Source of the DNA: Erythroxylum novogranatense
Taxonomy: Eukaryota > Streptophyta > Magnoliopsida > Malpighiales > Erythroxylaceae
Direction: 5' to 3'
Assembly: GCA_029891385.1 (NCBI GenBank)
Contig: CM057226.1
Span: 93,070,977-93,134,976 of the forward strand
DNA length: 64,000 nt
Shown here: piece by piece, positions 33,500 through 44,780 of the stretch
Layout of the letters: every line of letters starts with the position of its first letter
Position numbering within the stretch: position 1 is the first letter of the stretch
The notes under the pieces: generated by a model
The model's input: the letters and a program-made list of their open reading frames with translations, nothing else
Told to the model about the DNA's origin: nothing
Databases searched by the model: none
Position numbers and translations under genes: made by a program

Positions 33500-33640
33500 G
33501 CCACAAAAAACCCTCACCAAAAGACTAACTTGAGCATCGGAGGGGCCTGTAGGTTATCAACCCCTGACGTGCCTTGTGCTTTTTTGCAGGTACTCTCTTG
33601 CTAAAGACAATCAATCCCATGGATCTAAACAATAGCGTCC
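33500..33640 (+). mobile_element. Tat-like LTR fragment (possible true 3' LTR end of element C)
   Basis: GACTAACTTGAGCATCGGAG followed by GGCCT...AACCCCTGACG and CTTTTTTGCAGGT resembles the R-U5 region of Tat/Retand LTRs, which characteristically contain ACTTGAGCGTCGGAG and end near TTTGCAGG. Its place, after an aORF, fits the 3' LTR of element C with its beginning lost. Resemblance is from memory of the family and needs an alignment. The next 100 bp, up to LTR H, is unassigned. Confidence 0.35.
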
Positions 33641-33739
33641 TGCCTCACTAAAATCAGGCAGAACCACACATAGAATTTAATTCAGGTATACTTAGGACAC
33701 CTTTTCTTTTCCTAACAGAATGAGAAATTAGATATTATC

Positions 33740-33887
33740 GATAATTTTGGAGGAATAAAAACTCTTGCTTTCTCCAATATGATATCCGATATTAAAAGGC
33801 AAGGCAACTAAATCATGTAATTATAGCTGAAGATATTTATAATTATATGAAATATTCTATTACAACTAAGTTATAGCTATTATTCCA
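33740..33887 (-). mobile_element. 3' LTR of element H (short copia LTR)
   Basis: It is a near copy of 43817-43960: GAGGAATAAAAACTCTTGCTTTCT, CAATATGATA, TATAGCTATTATTCC are shared. It is followed at 33889-33901 by ACTCCCTCTCAAG, a purine tract on the minus strand, so this is the 3' LTR of a minus-strand element. The LTR is only about 148 bp, as in Tork/TNT-type copia. The left terminus is uncertain by a few bases. Confidence 0.75.
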
Positions 33888-34780
33888 AGTACTCCCTCTC
33901 AAGTTGATGTATAGGGATCACGAATGCCTAACTTGTGTAGAAGAAACTAAAATTGTGTTTGGCCCAATGCTTTAGTGAAAATGTCTGTAAGTTGAAATTT
34001 GGTTTAAAGATGAGCATAACAATGTGGCCTGCTTAAAGTTTTTCTCTAACATAGTGGCAATCAATGTCAATATATTTGGTACGTTTGTGGAAGATAGGGC
34101 TAATTGCAATATGAAGAGTAACCTGATTGTCACAAAGCAAACGCATCGGTTGACGATGGAACACACCAAGATTGGCCAAAAAGGCCTTTGGCCACTTAAT
34201 TTCAGTGCACGTAAAAGCTATGGAAAGATATTTAGCTTATGCCAAGGAACGAGACACAGTGACCTGTTTCTTAGTCTTCTATAAAAAAAAGAGAGGATCC
34301 TATCATAATAAAATATCCAATTATAGATCACTGCATAAGTGGGCATGCAACCCAATTAGAATCAGAATAACCATATAGCTAGAGATCATTATCATCTTAA
34401 AGAAAAATACCTTATCTGAAATTATTTTTAAGATAACAAAGAACATGATTAGTCACCTCGTAATGCTCTTAGCGAGGAGCTTGCATGAATTGTGATAGAA
34501 TGTGAACAGAGTATGCAATATCAGGTCGTGTAATAGTCAAATAGATCAAATGTCAAACTATACATTGATAGCGAACTGGATAAGAAAACAAAGTTCAGAA
34601 GTAAGAGCGAAGCTATGGTTTTGCAGCATGGGAGTGCTAGTTGGTTTTGCAGCAAGTAATCCTGTCTTTTTTAAAATATTTAATGTGTATTTACGCTGAC
34701 ACATAAACAAGCCTTCAAGAGAGTGAGCAAACTTAATGCCCAAAAAAATTTAAGAGAACCAAGATATTTAATTTGAAAAA
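33888..34780 (-). pseudogene. Element H: copia RNase H and RT tail, decayed
   Basis: Minus-strand pieces include the copia RT tail FMCQRKYTLNILKKTGLL followed by KPTSTPM (34558-34743), the conserved stretch before RNase H. Nearer the LTR, sequence corresponding to the C-terminal RNase H (ADxxTKALG..Q/HKLGI) can be followed, but it is broken by many indels and stops. The copy is clearly ancient. Confidence 0.7.
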
Positions 34781-35560
34781 AAGAATCTAAGTATCTTTTA
34801 AAATTGGAGTAAGAAATGGAATTATTACCAATCAATAACTAGTCATCAACATACATTAGAATAGATAAGGAAATATAACCCTTCCAGTAGGTGAACAGGG
34901 TGTGATTAGCATAGGACTGAACAAAGCCATGATGTTGTAAAGCAAAGGCAAGTTTTGCGAACTAGTTATGTGGTGATTGACATAAACCATACAAAGATTT
35001 GTGAAGTCGACAAACCTTTCTAGGCTGAGAAGAAGAAAAACATATGGAAGTTTCATATATACTTCCTCATAAAGGTCATTATGAAGAAAAGCATTATTAA
35101 CGTCTATTTGGTGAATTTCCTAATGTTTAGCAAATGTGGATGCAAGAAAAACACGGATGCTAACTAGCTTAGCAACTAGAGAAGATGTCTCATTGTAGTC
35201 AATATACTCCACTTGATGATTTCCAAATATAACCAATCGAGACTTATGAAGTTCATTGGACCCATCAAAATTGTATTTAATTTTGTAAACTCATTTACAA
35301 TCAATGGATTTCTTTCCTGGGGAAGATTAGTTATATCCTAGGTGTGATTTCGTTCGAGTGCATTAATCTCCTTCCTCACATTGTCTTGCCAATAGGTTTC
35401 TTTTATAGCTTTTTGAAAATTTCCTCAAACCCTACAAATATAGCAGCAAGAATGTTTCAATGGGCAGTATTAAATTTATCACAAGTTATAAATTTGACAA
35501 TAGGATACCGTATACCTGAGACAACTGATGGGTAAGATGAAATGGGAACGGGTGTGAGAA
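34781..35560 (-). pseudogene. Element H: copia reverse transcriptase, decayed
   Basis: On the minus strand, near 35030-35115, the sequence encodes QIDVNNAFLHNDLYEEVYMK, a hallmark of Ty1/copia RT. Near 34841-34856 it encodes MYVDD followed by a TAG. These motifs are in the right order and about 90 codons apart. Frames are interrupted repeatedly between them. Confidence 0.8.
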
Positions 35561-36885
35561 GTTAAGCGGAAGGACAAATAAGTCCTTAAGCTAAGTAAGT
35601 AGATGACGCTCCCAATGATCACGCCTAAGAGACTCTATCTTAGATTTTCTACACTCCCCCTATCGATGATATTACCCCCACTAGGTTGAGATTCAATTAC
35701 TAGAAAGTCATCGCCCTCCCTTCAATCAAAAGGCGTTGTATCTACTTGGGTAGGTGAGTTCCATTGTTATAAAGTAGATGGAGATGTAGGGGAGCAAGGT
35801 GTGCTAGTGTCGTTGGTGGAATTCAATTGAACATGAATTATTGGAGAAGACCCAGTTGGATGCATAACATTAGGTAACAAAAACCAATCATCCTTAAAAA
35901 ATTTGTGGGTCCATGTGTTGAGAATTATTTGAAGCCTCAGACATGATATTTGGGGCCAAAGGAAACACATCTTCTTGGAACTTAACAACCCGAGACACAA
36001 ACACATTCCTTGTTTCCAAGTCATAAACCTTCCACCCCTTCTTACCATGAAGGTATCCAAGAAAATGACATTTTCTACTATGAGACCCAAATTTATCTTT
36101 TGCGTGGGGCATGTTATGCACATAACATAAACATCAAAAAACCTAAATAAGAGAATAAGAGGGAGGTGTCTTGAACAACATTTCATAAGGAGTTTTACCA
36201 TTAAGTAAAAGAGTAGGAGTCCTATTAACACACATTTGCCCCAAAATTCTAGCAGAAGATGAGTTTGAAAATGTAAAGCCCTTGCAACATCAAGAATGTG
36301 ACATTGTTTTCTCTTAACCCAACCATTTTATTGAGGTGTCCCTACATAATTATTTTGTAGCAAAATCCCATTGTCACAATAAAACGGATGCCTAGGTCCA
36401 GATACAAATTCTGTGACATTATCACACCAAATGACTTTAATGGACTTTTCAAACTTAGATTTTACCATTTGAAAAAAAACACAGAACAAAGTACTTGCTT
36501 CACTCTTTTCAATTAATAAACATATACTGCCTAATAAAAATTGTCAAAAATGGTATTATATGTTTGTTTATCACAAAAACAAATATCACAACACTTAATA
36601 TCTGCCTTTGATTGTTTACTACTACCAATACCAAGAATCAATTGTCGATGTCACAAAATCGAGAGATCAGCTGAACTTGCATTGGAAAGAGCCTCTTTTG
36701 TCGCTGGCTTGTAAAAATACATCTTGTGCTCACCCATATTAATTGGTATCCTTGTAGTGCTATCCTGAATAATATATAAAACTATCGGTGAAAGTAATAA
36801 TACATCGAATATTATGGATAAGGTGCCCAATAAAAAGTAAGTTGCATTTTAAGTTTGGGACATATAAAACATGTTTTACAGTGAG
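35561..36885 (-). pseudogene. Element H: copia integrase, interrupted by element R
   Basis: Near 35894-36121 the minus strand encodes KFGSHSRKCHFLGYLHGKKG followed by YDLETRNVFVSR, the conserved segment between integrase and RT in copia. The core of integrase lies at 36180-36880, much decayed. The frame is cut at 36886 by LTR 1 of element R, and gag/protease resume after 42472. Confidence 0.75.
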
Positions 36886-38360
36886 TGATTGAGCCAAGTT
36901 TACATTATAAATTGGCTGTATTTTCATAACTATTTATGCACTTGTTGACTCCTAATTGATGACTTTTGTGCTTAAATTAGTTCCTTATAACGAGCTATTG
37001 TAATTCGCAATTTGTCAGTAAATTGTCATAATTTGATATTAATTTCTCTATAATTTTCATAAGGACAATTGATACTGCGAAATGTTATTTTATATTGTAG
37101 AAGCAAAGGAGTCAACCCATCAGAAAGTCAACAGGTCGTGAAATCACCTCCACACGTCGCGACGTATGTTAATCCACACGTCGCGACGAGCAAGTCACTT
37201 CCACACGTCGCGACGCATGTTAATTCGCACATCGCGATGAGCAAGCGAATTCTACACATCGCGACGAACGAGCGGATACCCGGACTTCATTTGGAAAGTT
37301 CTCTCACTGTTTCGATCTGACCCGCATCCATCATTTAAAAACTTTGCTATTTTTAGGTCAAAGGGACGGATAGCTAAGACGAATATCTTTAGGAGACGCT
37401 CTTTGGAGGCAGCAGAGATGACTACCTCTTCACCGTCATTTTCCATTTTTATCATCTTCAATCATCACCATTATTCCACCGTCAACATCTTCTGCTACCA
37501 TGGGAGACGTCCAATCTTCACAAGTCGTGAGAGAGTCCGGAGACATGCGTAGCTAAACCACATTTCCTCTTAAAAATGTAGCAATGGTTTGACTTCACCG
37601 ATATCTTCAAAGGGGAGTAATCATATAGTGTCTGAAGTTTAGTTATGTTTGTGTAAGCTCTGAGTTAGAGATTGCATCTGTATAACTAGATTAGCATGGT
37701 TAATGGTTTAACCGTGTGCTGAACATTATGTTGTGATTTGGACCTAGTTACTTGTAGAATTTCGATGCTTAATATATGAAGTCTCATATATGTCATTCAG
37801 ATATTGCATTGACTCTCATAATCTTCCTAGTTGTGTTTGATTTAGATGGTTGTGTTTTTTATCCGATAGACCGATTGCATTTACTTGTCCAATTTTCACA
37901 CTAAGGTTTTTAACAAAGATTTAAATGATGGAGTTCATTAATTAAATCTTTGGACCTAAAGAATCCTTTAGGGTTGATCTTTTGAAACTTAGTGGATTCT
38001 ATCCCTGAAAAATCATTTTGAACCGTGATAGTCTGCGCCCATTTTCAAGAGGATTTTACTATCATTTGCTTGTTACTCGAATTTTAGATTTCATTTAATT
38101 TAGTAAAATCCAAAAATATACTTTTTACACTTTTGCCTTCAATTTAGTTAAATTTGTTTAGTTCTTTAAATGAAAAAAACCCCCATTTTATCAACTTTGA
38201 TTGAAATTTTTGTCAATTAGGCTAGCTTAGACCTTTTTCACTTGGTTCCAATTAAGTGAGACGACCCGAGGTTGCATCCTGTATTGCAATCTTTGGAATT
38301 ATTATTTTTCACCGGTTTCTAAGGATCGATCGTAAGGTCGAATTGACAAAGCCGCGACCA
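36886..38360 (+). mobile_element. 5' LTR of element R (non-autonomous, 1475 bp)
   Basis: It starts TGATTGAGCC at 36886 and ends GCCGCGACCA at 38360. The sister LTR is 41021-42472. Flanks are GTGAG (36881-36885) and GTGGG (42473-42477), a TSD with one G/A difference. The primer site begins 4 bases after the LTR. The two LTRs differ by scattered, mostly C/T and G/A substitutions and a few indels, so the insertion is not recent. Confidence 0.9.
37140..37285 (+). repeat. CACGTCGCGACG cassette in R LTR 1
   Basis: About five units of 30-35 bp are built on the palindrome CGTCGCGACG with GAGCAAG or CATGTTAA spacers. Several copies show CpG decay (CACATCGCGATG). LTR 2 has the same cassette with one unit fewer (41283-41390). 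Confidence 0.85.
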
Positions 38361-38363
38361 AAA

Positions 38364-38381
38364 TGGCGCCGTTGCCGGGGA
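38364..38381 (+). promoter_or_regulatory. Primer-binding site of element R (TGGCGCC type)
   Basis: TGGCGCCGTTGCCGGGGA follows the 5' LTR after three bases. This form of primer site is typical of plant Athila/Tat-lineage gypsy elements and their non-autonomous derivatives. It differs from the tRNA-Met sites elsewhere in the window. Confidence 0.85.
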
Positions 38382-38622
38382 CCACACCCCTCAACCACCT
38401 TCACCTCTTGCCCTCCCTGATCAGGTCGCCCTTCTTTGTGAGGACCTATGGCGCATTGAGGCCCAGATGGCAGCTGACCGCTAGTTCTACCACTCCATGT
38501 TCATATTGATTGAGGATCGTCTCCAGTTTCCCATCCCTCCTGCGGCCCGGGATTCTTCAGCTAGCCCTAGAACTTCTCAGGCTGTCCCTTCAGACCCGCC
38601 GGCTGATGATCCTCCGGCCTAA
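38382..38622 (+). pseudogene. Element R: short proline/serine-rich ORF remnant
   Basis: Directly after the primer site a frame can be read through PDQVALLCEDLWRIEAQMAA, a TAG at 38483-38485, then FYHSMFILIEDRLQFPIPPA and a Pro/Ser/Asp tail ending at TAA near 38620. With the TAG read as Gln it would be a protein of about 75 residues. It is the only coding-like trace in R and resembles no gag, protease or RT. Its function is unknown. It could be the end of a lost gag. Confidence 0.4.
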
Positions 38623-39602
38623 ATTTGGCATTTTGCTCTTTTCTTTTCTTATATTTATTTTCTTTTGTTTTCTTTTTTCTGTATTTAGTTCCTTGGTTCT
38701 TTTCTCGTTTTTATACTTGTCTTGTTCCAATTAATGATCAATCTTCATATCCCTCTCCTCTCCCTTTGTGCCTTGTTCTTATTCTGTTTTCCTTGCTACT
38801 TTTTCATTGAGGACAATGTGTGCTTTAAGTGTGGGGGAGTTGTTTCCCCATTTATCTTTCTTATTGCATGCCTGTTGACATAGTGTTTATGAATTGTTGG
38901 CCTATAATGCATTCTGTTGATTAAACTTGGTAAATTTTAAAATTTTCTGTCATTCTGCATCTCCTCGCCGCGACGAGCCATCACACGTTGCGGCAAAGCT
39001 GTTCATTCGAGTGCGTACATCGCGACGACATCCGTGTTTTACGTTGTGACGTCCGCACGTCACGACGTACACTGCTATACGTCGCGATGTAACCTTTATG
39101 CATGAATGATTTTTGCCTAATTCTTCCACTCAATTCAAACATTTTCTGCATTGGACTTTTGTGTCTGTTGTTTTCAAAGCTTTTACTAGTTTCTAAATGA
39201 TGCTTGAGATTTTGAAAACACCTCCCATCCTTTTAATGATAGCTGGAATTGACAAAATCTTGTTTTCAATGTTTTCAAAATAAAGTGAATGGAAGCATGC
39301 TAACGAAGTAGCATTTTAAGTTTTTGGGACTTGAGATTGTTCATAGAGACAATACCCTTGTTGGAAGGATATTTGAGCCAAAATTTTCTTTTATCTTTGT
39401 GTGCATCTGCTTATTTCATACTTCTCTAAAACTTGTTTCAATTCTTACTCGAAGCTTGATGGACTAGATTTTTGTTGATATGATAGAGGCGTTCCTTCTT
39501 CAACCCCTTTTCCGAAACACAGTCCCTTAAACACTTATTCCTTGCTAGCCCCTTGAGCCCTCTTGTTATGAGCATTTGCATTCATATTTTTATGGTGTCC
39601 TT
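38623..39602 (+). other. Element R: internal region without pol
   Basis: This is AT-rich sequence with no recognisable domain. It contains TTAAGTGTGGGGGAG (38824-38840), a purine-tract-like motif often seen in such elements. At 38955-39095 it has a second CGTCGCGACG-type cassette (CGCCGCGACGAGCC, CACGTCACGACG, TACGTCGCGATG). Confidence 0.6.
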
Positions 39603-41229
39603 AGTTATTTTACTTTCGCTTCTAGTTAAGAAAAAAGGTATATCCCAAACAAGGATAGTGAATTTTGTGTGTCCCAAAAAGGGACAATATCTCGAAAATG
39701 AGACAGTGAAAAAACAAAGTGTATGCATTCTGTTTATGCAAGTGTTTAGTTTTAGTTCAACTGTTGATATCAGTTCCTAGTTTAGTGCATGTGCTCATAC
39801 TATTCTTTCTTTCACTTCATCCATTCATTTAGCCTTCCATACATTACAACCCTAAAAGTCCTCTTGATCTTCGAAATGATAGTTCTTGTAGTGGAGAAAT
39901 AGACTTGACACAAGCCTATGGTAGGAGATGGATTAAGCAGATTGAGAGTAAAAATATCCCTAAACACAAGTGAGATGAGCGCAAACACTATATCATGAGT
40001 GATTCTCTTTTGTTCAATCTCTTGTACTTGAATTCTTTCAGTGTTTGTTTTATTAGCACTCTTTCGATTTCTTTGTGGTTGAATTTCGAGGAAGTGAATT
40101 GCTTCGATTTCCTTTTATTGTTTTGAGCATGGGGGGATATTTTCTTTCCCTCTTGTGTTTTTTCTGACTCTTCTGAACTTTGTCCAGGAGTACAAAGGTC
40201 TAAGTGTGGGGGAATTTGATTGAGCCAAGTTTACATTATAAATTGGCTGTATTTTCATAACTATTTATGCACTTGTTGACTCCTAATTGATGATTTTTGT
40301 GCTTAAATTAGTTCCTTATAACGAGCTATTGTAATTTGCGATTTGTCAGTAAACTTTCATAATTTGATATTAATTTCTCTATAATTTTCATAAGGACAAT
40401 TGATCTTTGAAATGTTATTTTATATTTCGCTTCTAGTTAAGAAAAAGGTATATCCCAAACAAGGATAGTGAATTTTGTGTGTCCCAAAAGGGACAATATC
40501 TCAAAATGAGATGTTGAAAAACAAAGTGTATGCATTCTGTTTATGCAAGTGTTTAGTTTTAGTTCAACTGTTGATATCAGTTCCTAGTTTAGTGCATGTG
40601 CTCATACTATTCTTTCTTTCACTTCATCCATTCATTTAGCCTTCCATACATTACAACCCTAAAAGTCCTCTTGATCTTGAAATGATAGTTCTTGTAGTGG
40701 AGAAATAGACTTGACCTGAGCCTATGGTAGGAGATGGATTAAGCTGATTGAGAGTAAAATATCCCTAAACACAAGTGAGATGAGCGCAAACACTATATCA
40801 TGAGTGATTCTCTTTTGTTCAATCTCTTGTACTTGAATTCTTTCAGTGTTTGTTTTATTAGCACTCTTTCGATTTGCTGTGGTTGAATTCTGAGGAAGTG
40901 AATTGCTTCAATTTCCTTTTATTGTTTTGAGCATGGGGGGATATTTTCTTTCCCTCTTGTGTTTTTTCTGACTCTTCTGAACTTTGTCCAGGAGTACAAA
41001 GGTCTAAGTGTGGGGGAATTTGATTGAGCCAAGTTTACATTATAAATTGGCTGTATTTTCATAACTATTTATGCACTTGTTGACTCCTAATTGATGATTT
41101 TTGTGCTTAAATTAGTTCCTTATAACGAGCTATTGTAATTTGCGATTTGTCAGTAAACTTTCATAATTTGATATTAATTTCTCTATAATTTTCATAAGGA
41201 CAATTGATACTGCGAAATGTTATTTTATA
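39603..41229 (+). repeat. Element R: tandem duplication of about 0.81 kb
   Basis: The segment 39616-40428 (3' internal region, purine tract GTGTGGGGGAATT and the first 210 bp of an LTR) is repeated at 40429-41229. A third LTR start is therefore seen at 40217. The joint at about 40420 fuses GTTATTTTATAT of the LTR to TCGCTTCTAG of the internal region. GTTATTTTA occurs at both break positions, so microhomology of 9 bp mediated the event. The copies differ at several positions. Confidence 0.85.
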
Positions 41230-42472
41230 TTGCAGGAGCAAAGGAGTCAAGCCATCAGAAAGTCAACAGGTCGTGAAATCACCTCCACACGTCGCGACGA
41301 GCAAGTCACTTCCACACGTCGCGACGCATGTTAATTCGCACGTCGTGACAAGCAAGCCAATTCTACATGTCGCGACGTACGAGCAGATACTCGGACTTCA
41401 TTTGGAAAGATCTCTCACTATCCCGACCCGACCCGCATCCATCATTTAAAAAATTTGCTATTTTTAGGTCAAAGGAATAGATAGCTAAGATGAATATCTT
41501 TCGGAGATGCTCTTTGGAGGCAGCAGAGACGACTACCTCTTCACTGTCATTTTCCATTTTTATCATCTTCGATCATCACCATTATTCCACCGTCAGCATC
41601 TTCTACTACCATGGGAGATGTCCAATCTTCACAAGTCGTGAGAGAGTCCGGAGACATGCGTAGCTAAACCACACTTTCTCTTGAAAATGTAGCAATGGTT
41701 TGAGTTTGCCGATATCTTCAAAGAGGAGTAATCATATAGTGTCTGAATTTTAGTTATGTTTGTGTAAGATCTGAGTTAGAGATTGCATCTATATAACTAG
41801 ATTAGCATGGTTAATGGTTTAACCGTGTGTTGAACATTATGTTACGATTTGGACATAGTTATTTGTAGAATTTCGATGCCTAATATATGAAGTCTCATAT
41901 ATGTAATTCAGATATTGCATTGACTCCCATAATCTACCTAGTTGTGTTTGATTTAGATGCTTGTATTTTTTATCCAATTGACCGATTGCATTTACTTGTC
42001 CAATTTTCACACTAAGGTTTTTAACAAGGATTTAAATGATGGAGTTCATTAATTAAATCTTTGGACCTAAAGAGTCCTTTAGGGTTGATCTTTTGAAACT
42101 TAGTGGATTATATCCCTAAAAAATTATTTTGAACCGTGATAGCCTGCGCCCATTTTCAAGAGGATTTTACTATGATTTGTTTGTTACTCGAATTTTAGAT
42201 TTCATTTAATTCAGTAAAATCCAAAAATATACTTTTTACACTTTTGCCTTCAATTTAGTTAAATTTGTTTAGTTCTTTAAATGACAAAAACCCCCCATTT
42301 TATCATCTTTGATTGAAATTTTTAACAATTAGGCTAGCTTAGACCTTTTTCACTTGGTTCCAATTAAGTGAGATGACCCGAGGTTGCATCCTATATTGCA
42401 ATCTTTGGAATTATTATTTTTGACCGGTTTCCAAGGATCGATCGTAAGGTCGAATCGACAAAGCCGCGATCA
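41021..42472 (+). mobile_element. 3' LTR of element R (1452 bp)
   Basis: It starts TGATTGAGCC directly after GTGTGGGGGAATT (purine tract) and ends GCCGCGATCA. Copia H coding resumes at 42473. It matches 36886-38360 along its whole length, with one cassette unit less. Confidence 0.9.
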
Positions 42473-42860
42473 GTGGGCCCAGAAGACAAAAGAACAATGC
42501 CTTCCTTGACTACTGATGTTTGGAAACCAATAGGAAGGCTCACAGGCAAAGATAGTAAATAAACAATATTTTATAAAAGTTGCAAATTCCTGGTCATATA
42601 GTGCGAAGCTCCGCTATCAAGAAGCCAAGGTTGAACAAAAGTGGAATTCTTACCACAAAACTTATCACAAGTAAAGGACACCTCAATGAGACTTGAGAGA
42701 TGCTGAAATTGGGTTTCTGTTAACCTAAGAAGTGTGATCCTGTTGTTGCTTTGCTATTGTCAATAGAAGACTCAACCATATGTGGGGATAAGGCAACGTT
42801 CGCTGTCACTACTAGGGTGGACACAAATGAAAAACTGTGACCACGTCCACGTCCCCCTCC
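42473..42860 (-). pseudogene. Element H: copia protease remnant
   Basis: The minus strand near 42590-42645 encodes WLLDSGASHYMT, the copia aspartic-protease active site (D-S-G-A-S-x-H-M/Y). Stops and frameshifts follow. Its position between gag (right) and integrase (left, beyond R) fits the copia order gag-protease-integrase-RT. Confidence 0.8.
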
Positions 42861-43803
42861 TCTGTCCTAGACCACAATCTGGTGGATTCCCAATACGCCG
42901 GAAATAATGATCATAGTCGTGACTAGGTTTTTCACAGTAGGTACATAAAGGACAATCAAGGGTGGGTTGAGTTGAAGAATTTTCAAAACTAGCTGTTGTT
43001 CAGGATTCGACAACAAAACTGAGTATTTCACTTCTATCGTCCCAACCTCAAACAATATTTTGGTGTCTCTCTTCTTGAGTCACAAGAGCATAAGCTTTAT
43101 TAAGATTAGGCAAAGGGTCCATACCTTAAATCTGAGATCCAAGTGTTCCAAACTTAGCGTTATTGACTCCCATAAGAAACTGATGGGTGCGTTCAGTTTT
43201 AGACTTAGCAACCAATTTTGGAGCCGCGACATAAGTGTAACAACAAGTTATATCATCGTATCCATGAGGTTCATCCCACATATATTTTAATTTCATGTAT
43301 TAGGAAACTACATTCATTCCTAATTATGTTAAAGACACCAATTCATATTTTAACTAATTTATTCTAGGGCCATTGCTAACATCATATCGTTCTTGAAGAT
43401 CCATCCACATATCACGTGCAATTTTGTGACTTGCTACGCTAGGTTAAATTGAACTATGAATAACATTAAATAACCAAGAACAGATTGTTGAGTTATTGAC
43501 CTTCTAAGCCTTGCCTTCATGCCCTTTATCATCATCATGATAAGGTTTTTGCATATTCTCCATTAATAAACCCAAATTTAATCCTAGCTTTTAATGCATT
43601 AACAATTGCCTTTGCCTAAACATCGTAATTGTCGCCCATAAGACCTTTCAATGTTGAAAGATAATAGATTGAGGAAGGATCATGAATCAATTGAGGATTG
43701 TTTTTTCCCCTTTCTTGTCTTCGGTCATTTTATCTTCACAGGCTTAACAGAAGACAAATTCTTGGCGGTTAAAAAAGACGCTAGGTGTTAGATTGCATAT
43801 TAA
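42861..43803 (-). pseudogene. Element H: copia gag and zinc knuckle, decayed
   Basis: Near 42870-42950 the minus strand encodes CTYCEKPSHDYDHYFRRIGN, a nucleocapsid zinc-knuckle-like segment (C-x2-C-x4-H, last Cys displaced). To the right, up to the primer site, capsid-like pieces can be followed in changing frames, with at least five breaks. Confidence 0.7.
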
Positions 43804-43815
43804 GCTCTGATACCA
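43804..43815 (-). promoter_or_regulatory. Primer-binding site of element H (initiator tRNA-Met)
   Basis: The minus strand reads TGGTATCAGAGC directly downstream of the 5' LTR at 43817-43960. It confirms the minus orientation of H. Confidence 0.85.
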
Positions 43816-43816
43816 A

Positions 43817-43960
43817 GATAAGTTTAGAGGAATAAAAACTCTTGCTTTCTTCAATATGATACCCTATGTTAATAGGCAATTACAGAGGCAATTAAATCTG
43901 CATATATTTACATTTATAGAAAATATTCTATTTACAAAAAAGTTACAGCTATTATTCCCA
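43817..43960 (-). mobile_element. 5' LTR of element H
   Basis: It is paired with 33740-33887 (see there). On the minus strand it begins TGGGAATAATAGC at 43960. Divergence from its sister is high by eye, with several indels, consistent with an old insertion. Confidence 0.75.
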
Positions 43961-44780
43961 ATAATTACTATCATTTCCCTCAATGCCATTCCTTTCATGT
44001 ATGTTTTGTCCATTTAATCGAACATATTGTTAGTTCAACATACTGTGAAATTATTAGAAATATAGGTTCATCCTAGATAAAGAGCCAACCGGATTATTCC
44101 ATACAATGGTATATAATAATTTCTCTTTTCTTATGTTAGCAGATATAATAATAGTCATTTCTATAGACATATTGGATAAATCATTGTTTACTGCAACAAT
44201 GATGACTCCACAATTATTAAAAGTATGAAACATAGAAATGCATAATATCTTGAAATTATACAGGTGTACCAAACTTCTAATAATATTAGGGATGCCAATT
44301 TTAGTCCGGTCCAATTTTGGCCCGAGTTGATCGGGCTATGGGCAGGCCATAGGCAAAAATAGTTAAGCCTAACTGAGTTATAAACTAAGGTCGAGCCAAG
44401 CACGGGGCAGGCCCATGACCCTATTATAACGAGAAAAATTACGTCGTTTTGTAATTTTTTATTAAAAAAAGTAAGGATGGGTCGTGCCTGTCCGGCCCAC
44501 CCTTGGACCATTCGACCATGGGACGGCTCGTAGGCCAGCCAGCCTAAGATCAAAAATATTAACAAAGATTGAGGAATAATCATTAAAAATTATGTCTATA
44601 TATTTTATTAGTTATATAAAGAAATCTAAATTTATAAGTTAATTGTTACTCAATTTTGAAATATTAATTCGATTTTTAAAAAGTGATGTCTAAGTGATTA
44701 ATTTATTATAAAAAAGCCTATTAGATATATGGATATTAGATCTTGCATAAGTGTTATGAAGCCCAACAACTAACCTCTAA
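43961..44780. other. Unassigned AT-rich segment with hAT-like scrap
   Basis: Most of this 820-bp stretch shows no recognisable feature. At 44287-44545 TAGGGATGCCAA, then GGCCCGAGTTGATCGGGC and GGGTCGTGCCTGTCCGGCCCACC, resemble the terminal parts of plant hAT transposons (TAGGGATGTCAA ends and GGGCCGGGC-rich subterminal repeats). No matching inverted end or 8-bp TSD was found, so it is at best a truncated piece. Confidence 0.3.

Noticed and set aside
33195..33504. Minus-strand ORFs of 74-77 codons
   Set aside because: They lie over the SINE-like tRNA-derived sequence and show no protein family features.
43961..44780. A complete hAT transposon
   Set aside because: Only one terminus-like motif was found, with no transposase, no inverted partner and no 8-bp TSD.
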